Made by a program: the position numbers and the translations under genes
Shown: positions 6,778 through 11,882 of the stretch, piece by piece
Position numbering within the stretch: the first letter of the stretch is position 1
Layout: each line of letters opens with the position of its first letter
The notes under the pieces: generated by a model
The model's database searches: none
What the model was told of the DNA's origin: nothing
What the model saw: only the letters and a program-made list of their open reading frames with translations
Assembly (NCBI GenBank): GCA_964612515.1
Contig: CAZTCX010000107.1
Location: 1 to 11,882, forward strand
Direction: 5' to 3'
DNA length: 11,882 bases
Source of the DNA: SABY01 sp964612515
GTDB lineage: Bacteria > Bacteroidota > Bacteroidia > Bacteroidales > 4484-276

Positions 6778-7515
6778 TTATCGCGAAACCACCAGACGCT
6801 TGGTTGCGATGATGTTGTTATCGACCACAATAGAGTAGAAATAAATTCCCTCTTTCAGATCGTTGACGTCGAAGGTAGCTTTGCCACTCGTTCCCGAAAG
6901 CATGATCTCTTTTACCTTGCTACCCAGCAACGAATGCACACTGATGACAGCCTGACGTGCATTGGCCGGAAGCTGATAATCGAAGTTAACACGCGATGAA
7001 GCGGGGTTGGGATAAGGATTGGAAATTACCACATTTTGCAGAGCTGGTTTGTCATTGATGCCCACACCGGAAGCGAAATATTCGATGTAGAGATAAACTG
7101 AGTCATTTACGTTGCGCTCGTCGAAAAAGCTGTAGCACATGCGCGTGATTCCGTTATGTTCTTTGGGTTCGTAATGTCCACTGAATTCGTTGGTAACCGT
7201 TCCCGGGAAAATGGGGATTACCGTTGGCGAAAGGTACACAAAGCTTGGAAAGCATGCGGCCCAGCAAAAATAGTTGCTGGTACCTGGAAGGGTGTCAACT
7301 ACGATTTTACGAGCTTTCACCATCAGCGTATCGGTGGTTGAAAGGTTTTTGATGGAAAGTTCGGCTATAAGTTCCGGTTGCGATGGATCGCCGGGAATGG
7401 TAATGGTGTTACCGGACAGTATGACCTGGCCAGCGTATTCGATTTGCAACTGCTGAGCAAAAGCTCCTAAAACAAAAGCGAATAAAAATAGGGAGGATAG
7501 TAATACGTTTTTCAT
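6778..7515 (-). CDS. Secreted protein with type IX secretion C-terminal sorting domain
   Basis: The 245-residue product has a signal peptide (about 1-20, ending LGAFAQ). An all-beta N-terminal domain at about 22-150 carries three Cys (84, 88, 127); the first two sit in YFCWAACFP. The domain includes a SGHYEPKEHNGITRMCYSFF stretch (111-130) and NVNDSV (135-140), which I recall from other short Bacteroidota secreted proteins. Residues about 160-245 form a type A T9SS sorting domain: NPYPNPASSRVNF, then a LLGSKVKEI strand, then LKEGIYFYSIVVDN and a terminal KRLVVSR. Such proteins cross the inner membrane by Sec and the outer membrane by the T9SS, where the domain is cleaved and the protein is released or anchored. 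The function of the N-terminal domain is unknown. The gene has its own promoter and terminator and faces metK tail to tail. Confidence 0.9.
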   Translation of the reverse strand: MKNVLLSSLFLFAFVLGAFAQQLQIEYAGQVILSGNTITIPGDPSQPELIAELSIKNLSTTDTLMVKARKIVVDTLPGTSNYFCWAACFPSFVYLSPTVIPIFPGTVTNEFSGHYEPKEHNGITRMCYSFFDERNVNDSVYLYIEYFASGVGINDKPALQNVVISNPYPNPASSRVNFDYQLPANARQAVISVHSLLGSKVKEIMLSGTSGKATFDVNDLKEGIYFYSIVVDNNIIATKRLVVSR

Positions 7516-7580
7516 GGTTTCAGCATTTAAAGTTAGTACGTTTCAGTTTCAATATTTATGCCAGTATTCTTTTAGACGAA

Positions 7581-7606
7581 TACTTTGTAAAAGTGTTACA
7601 AAAGTA
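7581..7606. promoter_or_regulatory. Near-perfect palindrome at the T9SS cargo promoter
   Basis: TACTTTGTAA (7581-7590) and TTACAAAAGTA (7596-7606) are inverted copies around an AAGTG centre, with one extra A in the right arm. The right arm contains the minus-strand -7 box, and the centre falls near the predicted transcription start (about 7592). It could be an operator or a coincidence of two similar AT-rich boxes. A second inverted repeat, AGTATTC/GAATACT at 7563-7569/7578-7584, overlaps its left arm. Confidence 0.4.
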
Positions 7607-7631
7607 CAGCAAAAAAATTTAGCTTCGCAAA
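7599..7631 (-). promoter_or_regulatory. Promoter of the T9SS cargo gene
   Basis: On the minus strand TACTTTTG (7606-7599) matches the -7 consensus TAnnTTTG. TTTG (7631-7628) lies 21 bases upstream of it, the expected position of the -33 box. Transcription would start near 7592, giving a leader of about 78 bases before the ATG at 7515. This is the only promoter in the window where I see both boxes. Confidence 0.65.
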
Positions 7632-7681
7632 AAATGAGCTTTTAAGAAAGAAAAAGAAATATCTATAAACGATTAATTACG

Positions 7682-8050
7682 ATGATAAATGTTGAAGAAA
7701 TCCGCGATTATTGCCTGAAAAAGCCATGTGTAACCGAGAGCACTCCTTTTGATGAGGTGACGCTGGTATTTAAAGTTTGTGATAAAATGTTTGCTGTGGT
7801 TCCGCTTGACGAAATTGAATGTAAGATAGCGCTCAAATGCGATCCGGAGGAAGCCATCCGCCTGCGCGAGCATTATCCCGAGGCAGTAGTTCCTGCCTGG
7901 CATTTCAATAAAAAACACTGGAATAGCATCAATGTGGCGCAGGCTCCAGGTCGCCATGAGGTGGAGCAATGGATCGACGATTCGTACAATCTGGTTGTAG
8001 CAGGCTTTACGCGAAAGCAAAAAGAAATGTTGAAACAGGCGGGTGGTTAA
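7682..8050 (+). CDS. MmcQ/YjbR family protein
   Basis: The 122 residues match the MmcQ/YjbR (DUF419) family over the whole length. Recognisable features are KKPCVTESTPFDE near the N-terminus (13-25), LVFKVCDKMFAVVPLD (28-43), ALKCDPEEAIRLRE (49-62), VPAWHFNKKHWNSI (69-82) and a C-terminal IDDSYNLVVAGFTRKQ (98-113). Members have a compact double-wing fold resembling CyaY and some DNA-binding domains. They are often called DNA-binding, but their biological role is poorly defined. The protein should be cytoplasmic and has no signal peptide or membrane segment. The gene diverges from the T9SS cargo gene and ends inside the end of the opposing gene, with both stop codons in one TTAA. I see no perfect -7 box in front of it. 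Confidence 0.92.
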   Translation: MINVEEIRDYCLKKPCVTESTPFDEVTLVFKVCDKMFAVVPLDEIECKIALKCDPEEAIRLREHYPEAVVPAWHFNKKHWNSINVAQAPGRHEVEQWIDDSYNLVVAGFTRKQKEMLKQAGG

Positions 8051-8307
8051 GAATCCTTTTCAGCAGGCGCTTTGGGGGCAGTAGTTTTCCTTTTTGCAAA
8101 AATATCACCAAGCAAATATCCCATTAAAGCTCCCCAAATGATGCTCATGTAGGGATTGGATGTGATGGCACAGGTGCCGCTGGTGCAGCCTATTTCGGTG
8201 TAATAAATCCAGCCGCCCAAAGCTCCCACCACTAAACCGATGAGTGATGGCAATGGGATTATCTTAAAAAACCGCTCCTTAAAAGTTCTATTATTATCTT
8301 CAGTCAT
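8047..8307 (-). CDS. Small membrane protein, DUF6132-like
   Basis: The 86-residue product has two hydrophobic segments, about 17-36 (with GLVVGALGG, a glycine-rich helix) and 54-69, and a basic, Pro/Ala-rich tail. Between them is GCTSGTCAITSNPY (40-53) with Cys41 and Cys46. I recognise this arrangement from a short, widespread Bacteroidota family that I recall as DUF6132. Its function is unknown. Both termini are charged and probably cytoplasmic, so the Cys-containing loop would face the periplasm, where a disulfide or metal site is possible; that is inference. It lies 79 bp downstream of mutS2 on the same strand without an intervening promoter box or terminator, so co-transcription is plausible. 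Its last 4 bases overlap the convergent MmcQ/YjbR gene. Confidence 0.85.
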   Translation of the reverse strand: MTEDNNRTFKERFFKIIPLPSLIGLVVGALGGWIYYTEIGCTSGTCAITSNPYMSIIWGALMGYLLGDIFAKRKTTAPKAPAEKDS

Positions 8308-8386
8308 AATGTTGTTTTTGTTTCTAATTTAAAGATTCCAAACAGGCAAAGGCGAAAAATGTTTGTTTTTAAAAACGCTGGATAAA

Positions 8387-10810
8387 TCACTTTAGTATCA
8401 CTACCGTAATTCCGCTGCCACCCATTTCTACTTTCTCATCCTGGTAATGTTTTACTTCCGGATGGCTGCGCAACTGCTCGCGGATGATGTCGCGCAGGAT
8501 GCCATTGCCTTTGCCGTGCAGTATGCTCACCTCTTTGATGGAAAGCAGTATGGCATCGTCGAGATATTTTTGCAGTTCGGTAATAGATTCTTCGGCACGC
8601 TTGCCGCGCAGGTCGAGCGTCAGCTTAAAATTCGTCAACTTCGTGTTGAGTTCATCCACAATATGGCCGTAGGATCGGCGGCGCATCACCACCTTTTGGT
8701 GATATTCTTCTTCGCCCACATTCACCAGTTGCACCACCGGAACCCGCATCATCACGCTGCCGAAGCTCACCACGGCCTCGCCGCCGGCAAGTTCGATTAC
8801 TTCGCCCACGGTATTCTGCGGCGGAATGCGGACCCGGTTGCCCACCAGGATGCGGTTATCTTTTGCAGGAGATTTTACTTTTTTTGGTTTGGGTGGCGGT
8901 TGTGTTTCCGGAGCTGGTGCAGCTTGCGCCTGAACTTTATCGCCCTGCTCCTGCATTCGTTGCCTGATCAGTCGTGTTTTTTCCTTTTCGGCCTGCGCTT
9001 CTTTTATCTCACGGATGGTATTTTCGATGAGTTTGTTGCTGCCGTCGATGATCTGCGCTGCTTCTTTGCGTGCCTTGGCAATCATTTGTGCCTTGTTGGT
9101 TTCGAGCGATTCGAGTAGGGCGGTGTATTTGGCCAGTGATTCGCTCGTCTTTTTTTCGAGTGCTTCCAGCTCCTTTTGTTTGTCGGCCACCTGCTTCTTT
9201 TCCACTTCGAGTTGCTGCAATTGCCGGTCGAATTTCACCTGTGGCTTGCCTGCTTTTTTCTCGGCGCTGCGCAGAATGTACCATGGGAAACCCGTTTTGC
9301 GTGCCATTTCAAAAGCAAAAGAACTACCAGGATTTCCCATTTGCAACTGGAAGAGCGGCTGCATCTTTTTTGTATCGAAAAGCATGGCGCCATTCACCAG
9401 CCCGGGTGTTTTGTCGGCCAGCAGTTTCAGATTGGTGTAGTGCGTCGTTACCACGCCAAAAGCGCCTTTGCTGTTGAGATGTTCCAGCACAGCTTCGGCA
9501 ATGGCGCCTCCCACTTGCGGCTCCGTTCCCGTCCCAAGTTCATCTATCAGAAATAAACTTCGGTTGCCGGCTTTGAGTGAAAAATATTTCATATTACGCA
9601 AGTGCGACGTGTAGGTGCTCAGGTCGTTTTCGAGCGATTGCTCGTCGCCGATATCGATAAACAAATCTTTGAAAACGCCCACCTCGGAAGTCTCGCGCAT
9701 GGGAACCAGCAATCCGCATTGTACCATATATTGCATCAATCCCACCGTTTTCAGGCACACCGATTTACCGCCGGCATTGGGGCCGGAAATTACCAGAATG
9801 CGTTGGTCTTTGTTGAGATCGATGTCCAGCGGGACGATACTTTTTTTCTGTTTTTGGTGTGCCAGAAAAAGCAACGGGTGACGTACATCGCGCCACGAAA
9901 TTACGGGAAAGTCGTTGAGGATGGGCAGCCCGGCCTGCAGCAACAGTGCCAGCGAAGCCCGCGCCCTGATAAAATCGACCTCACCCATAAAGTAATAGGA
10001 GCGAATAACTTCGGGAGCCTGTGGCCGCAGATAGTCGGTGAAGGCAATGAGGATTTTGGTGATCTCGCGTTTTTCGGCGTTTTCGAGTTCTTTTATCTCG
10101 TTGTTGGTTTCGAGCGCTTCAGCAGGCTCGATGTAAACCGTTTGGCCGGTAGCAGATTCGTCGTGGATAAAACCTCTGATCTTGCGTTTGTGCGTGGCCG
10201 GAACCGGAATCACCGTGCGCCCGTTGCGAATGGTGACGTCGTCATTTGGATTTACCCAGCCACTTTTGCGTGCCTGCAAAAGGATGTTACGGATGCTTTT
10301 GTCTACTTCGCCGGCAAGCTTTTGCAGGCGATGGCGGATATCCTTTAGTTTTTCACTGGCCGAATCCTTGATGCGCCCCCGATCGTCCATGATGCGATGG
10401 ATGGAGCGCAGAAGCTCATTTTCGATGGCAATATCCCGAACCAGCGCTTTGAGTCGCGGAAACTTTTTTTCGTCGAGCTCACGCAGGTAGGTGATGATTT
10501 CGAGCAGCGTCTGCAACGAAGATTTCAGATCAAAAAGCGTTTCCTGCAACAGGTGTGTTCCCGGAAGGCTGATACGTTGCAGGTCGGGCACAAGGTTGAA
10601 ATAGTTTTGAGCAGGAAATGTCTTCCCAAAAAGCAACAGTTGCCTGAACTCCTCGGTTTGTTCCAACTGCAAACGGATGGTTTCATAACTCGTTTCAAAC
10701 CGGATGTTGTCCACATATTCTTCGCCCATGGCGCTTACGCAATTTGAACGCAGCATGTTTCGAATCTGATCAAAACCTATCTTCTCTTCAAAATTCTCGG
10801 GAAATATCAC
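8387..10810 (-). CDS. mutS2: MutS2 (MutS-family ATPase with C-terminal Smr domain)
   Basis: MutS2 is a dimeric ATPase. Studies in different bacteria tie it to suppression of recombination or, in Bacillus, to rescue of collided ribosomes; it is not the mismatch sensor MutS. I start it at GTG 10810 (807 residues), which gives the typical IFPENFEEKIGFDQI N-terminus and lies 15 bases after a perfect -7 box. The open frame extends 26 codons further to an ATG at 10888, but that start is upstream of the promoter box. Domains: core and clamp at about 1-310; ATPase with Walker A GPNAGGKS (343-350), STYTSHL (398-404), Walker B FLIDELGTG (420-428) and THY (456-458); a coiled coil at about 525-620; a Pro/Lys linker; a small beta domain at about 652-698; and Smr at about 730-807 with LDLRG (732-736) and HGKGNG (765-770). 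All key residues are present. The DUF6132-like gene follows. Confidence 0.97.
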   Translation of the reverse strand: MIFPENFEEKIGFDQIRNMLRSNCVSAMGEEYVDNIRFETSYETIRLQLEQTEEFRQLLLFGKTFPAQNYFNLVPDLQRISLPGTHLLQETLFDLKSSLQTLLEIITYLRELDEKKFPRLKALVRDIAIENELLRSIHRIMDDRGRIKDSASEKLKDIRHRLQKLAGEVDKSIRNILLQARKSGWVNPNDDVTIRNGRTVIPVPATHKRKIRGFIHDESATGQTVYIEPAEALETNNEIKELENAEKREITKILIAFTDYLRPQAPEVIRSYYFMGEVDFIRARASLALLLQAGLPILNDFPVISWRDVRHPLLFLAHQKQKKSIVPLDIDLNKDQRILVISGPNAGGKSVCLKTVGLMQYMVQCGLLVPMRETSEVGVFKDLFIDIGDEQSLENDLSTYTSHLRNMKYFSLKAGNRSLFLIDELGTGTEPQVGGAIAEAVLEHLNSKGAFGVVTTHYTNLKLLADKTPGLVNGAMLFDTKKMQPLFQLQMGNPGSSFAFEMARKTGFPWYILRSAEKKAGKPQVKFDRQLQQLEVEKKQVADKQKELEALEKKTSESLAKYTALLESLETNKAQMIAKARKEAAQIIDGSNKLIENTIREIKEAQAEKEKTRLIRQRMQEQGDKVQAQAAPAPETQPPPKPKKVKSPAKDNRILVGNRVRIPPQNTVGEVIELAGGEAVVSFGSVMMRVPVVQLVNVGEEEYHQKVVMRRRSYGHIVDELNTKLTNFKLTLDLRGKRAEESITELQKYLDDAILLSIKEVSILHGKGNGILRDIIREQLRSHPEVKHYQDEKVEMGGSGITVVILK

Positions 10811-10825
10811 TTCTTGCTTTTTTTG

Positions 10826-10833
10826 CAAAATTA
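10826..10833 (-). promoter_or_regulatory. -7 promoter box for mutS2
   Basis: Read on the minus strand this is TAATTTTG followed by C, a perfect TAnnTTTG box. It ends 15 bases before the GTG at 10810, implying a leader of roughly 10 bases. It lies inside the frame that extends to 10888, which argues against the longer start. I see no TTTG at the normal -33 spacing. Confidence 0.6.
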
Positions 10834-10995
10834 TCAAAACCCGCCAACAAGAAGTAATTAGCAAGTAGTAGTTAGTAAAAGCCAGCAATCATCAACTTCC
10901 AGTCACCGTTTTCCGTCCAAACCCCATTCAAGTCAAATTGCTATTTTCCGACAACCCGATAACCCTTTACGAGACACCATGTCGTTTAAACCACA

Positions 10996-11037
10996 GCCTT
11001 GCGCCACGCGCCCTGCGCCACGCGCCTTGCGCCATGC
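10996..11037. repeat. Three-copy 14-bp GC-rich tandem repeat
   Basis: Three consecutive 14-base units, GCCTTGCGCCACGC, GCCCTGCGCCACGC and GCCTTGCGCCATGC, lie in AT-rich intergenic DNA. Units differ by one or two transitions. The GCGCCACGC-type repeat is a low-complexity array seen between genes in Bacteroidota; no function is known to me. It ends 35 bases before the -7 box of the downstream gene. Confidence 0.85.
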
Positions 11038-11072
11038 TTTTTCCAAAACCATCCGCCGTAAACCAAAAGTTA

Positions 11073-11080
11073 TAACTTTG
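11073..11080 (+). promoter_or_regulatory. -7 promoter box for the secreted hydrolase gene
   Basis: TAACTTTG matches TAnnTTTG exactly and ends 36 bases before the ATG at 11117, giving a short leader of roughly 30 bases. I see no TTTG at the usual -33 position. Confidence 0.55.
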
Positions 11081-11116
11081 TCCGCACCAAAAAAGTGGTT
11101 CAGAAGGGTTAACCAA

Positions 11117-11882
11117 ATGTTGCCAAAAATGCGAATTATTCTTCGTTTGCTGCTGATAGCGTTAATTATGATATTGATGAAACCAGTTGCTCAGAGCCAG
11201 TCAGCCAGTGGCGAGGCGGCAGTTGCCATCCGCGTGGTGAGCTACAACATTCGTTATGACAATCCTGAGGACGGCGTCAATGCCTGGCCATTCCGTAAGG
11301 AAAAAGCTGCCACTTTATTACGTTTTAACGGTGCCGATATTTTCTGTGTACAGGAAGCATTGGTCAATCAAATTGCGGATTTGGCGAAAGCCTTCCCGGA
11401 GTTTGATTATTACGGTCCGGCACGCGAAGATGACGGGCCGAATGGTGGCGAACACAACCCCATTTTTTACAATCGATCGAAATTTCAATTGCTTTCGCGT
11501 GGCACAAGCTGGCTCTCCGACACGCCTGATGTTCCTGGCAGCAAAAGTCCGTCGGCAGCGCTGCCGAGGATTGTGTCGTGGGTAGAATTGCAAGAGGCAG
11601 CCACCGGAAAGAAATTCTATATTTTCAACACACATTTTGATCATATCGGTGAGCAGGCTCGCATCGAAGCTGCAAATATTATAACCGATAAACTGGCAAC
11701 GCTTCCTGCCGACGCCCGTGTCATCCTCACCGGCGACTTCAACACGACCGCCAGCACCGAACCCATCATCATTATTACCGATCCTACAAATAAAATGGTG
11801 ATGACCGACACCCGGCAATTGTCTAAAAACCTACCGTTGGGTCCTGATTTCACTTTTGCAGGATGGCAGCTCGAGGGAAACC
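11117..11882 (+). CDS. Secreted endonuclease/exonuclease/phosphatase-fold hydrolase, 3' end cut by the window
   Basis: The frame from ATG 11117 stays open to the window edge (255 codons plus one base) and lacks its C-terminus. It begins with a signal peptide (about 1-26: two Lys/Arg-containing turns, then a LLLIALIMILM core, then VAQSQ). ATG 11129 is an alternative start. The rest is the Mg-dependent EEP (DNase I-like) fold with the catalytic elements in order: SYNIRYD (42-48, Asn44), QEA (79-81, Glu80), NTHFDH (171-176, His173) and TGDFNT (205-210, Asp207 and Asn209). The substrate cannot be told from sequence; relatives cleave nucleic acids, sugar phosphates or phospholipids. The close group in Bacteroidota shares DNPEDGVNAWPFRK and SDTPDVPGSKS. 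Export implies action in the periplasm or outside the cell. The final His motif (usually SDH) lies beyond the window. Confidence 0.93.
   Translation, partial: MLPKMRIILRLLLIALIMILMKPVAQSQSASGEAAVAIRVVSYNIRYDNPEDGVNAWPFRKEKAATLLRFNGADIFCVQEALVNQIADLAKAFPEFDYYGPAREDDGPNGGEHNPIFYNRSKFQLLSRGTSWLSDTPDVPGSKSPSAALPRIVSWVELQEAATGKKFYIFNTHFDHIGEQARIEAANIITDKLATLPADARVILTGDFNTTASTEPIIIITDPTNKMVMTDTRQLSKNLPLGPDFTFAGWQLEGN

Larger units (their letters stand above)
10811..11116. other. Divergent intergenic region between mutS2 and the hydrolase gene
   Basis: This 306-bp stretch holds outward-facing -7 boxes at both ends (10826-10833 minus, 11073-11080 plus), a degenerate TTAGCAAGTAGTAGTTAGTA run at about 10858-10878 and a 3 x 14-bp tandem repeat (10996-11037). 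I see no gene, tRNA or recognisable structured RNA in it. Confidence 0.65.

Noticed and set aside
8365..8376. GTTTTTAAAAAC palindrome between mutS2 and the DUF6132-like gene as terminator
   Set aside because: It is a pure A/T palindrome without a GC stem or loop, and not a convincing terminator or operator.
8447..9118. 223-codon plus-strand open frame opposite the Smr end of mutS2
   Set aside because: Its predicted product is rich in His and Phe without domain features, and it is fully covered by conserved MutS2 sequence on the other strand.
9602..10348. 248-codon open frame on the plus strand inside mutS2
   Set aside because: It lies antisense to the conserved MutS2 ATPase and core domains, shows no recognisable domain, and its length is explained by the codon use of the mutS2 strand.

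Overview
The window looks like chromosomal DNA of a free-living member of the Bacteroidota. The evidence is: a secreted protein with a C-terminal type IX secretion (T9SS) sorting domain; a GldA-type ABC ATPase; a MutS2 and an 86-residue DUF6132-like membrane protein of Bacteroidota type; perfect TAnnTTTG (-7) promoter boxes in front of five genes or transcripts, with no strong Shine-Dalgarno sequences; and the GCCCCAACGGGGC and GTAGAGACGC hairpin repeats common in intergenic DNA of this phylum. I see no phage, plasmid, insertion sequence, CRISPR array, rRNA or tRNA.

Left part, plus strand: an exported tetratricopeptide repeat (TPR) protein (229-2520) is followed 21 bp later by dnaN, the replication sliding clamp (2542-3669), probably in one transcript. 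A 480-bp intergenic region (3670-4149) carries three kinds of repeat. Next come gldA (4150-5058) and metK, S-adenosylmethionine (SAM) synthetase (5250-6560). The leader between gldA and metK holds the most interesting element here: a good match to the SAM-II riboswitch core (about 5129-5180), behind its own -7 box and overlapped by a competing hairpin. It suggests that SAM feeds back on its own synthetase. metK ends at a strong symmetrical terminator.

Middle: a minus-strand T9SS cargo protein (6778-7515) with its own promoter and terminator is divergent from an MmcQ/YjbR-family gene (7682-8050). That gene shares a TTAA stop with the convergent DUF6132-like gene (8047-8307, minus). The latter lies 79 bp downstream of mutS2 (8387-10810, minus), probably in the same transcript.

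Right end: mutS2 diverges from a secreted endonuclease/exonuclease/phosphatase-fold hydrolase (11117 onward) that is cut by the window edge. The sequence between them holds two outward-facing -7 boxes and a 3 x 14-bp tandem repeat.

Most genes are core housekeeping functions (replication, SAM synthesis, MutS2) mixed with cell-envelope functions (GldA, T9SS cargo, TPR protein, secreted hydrolase). The likely novelty is regulatory rather than a new multi-gene system.
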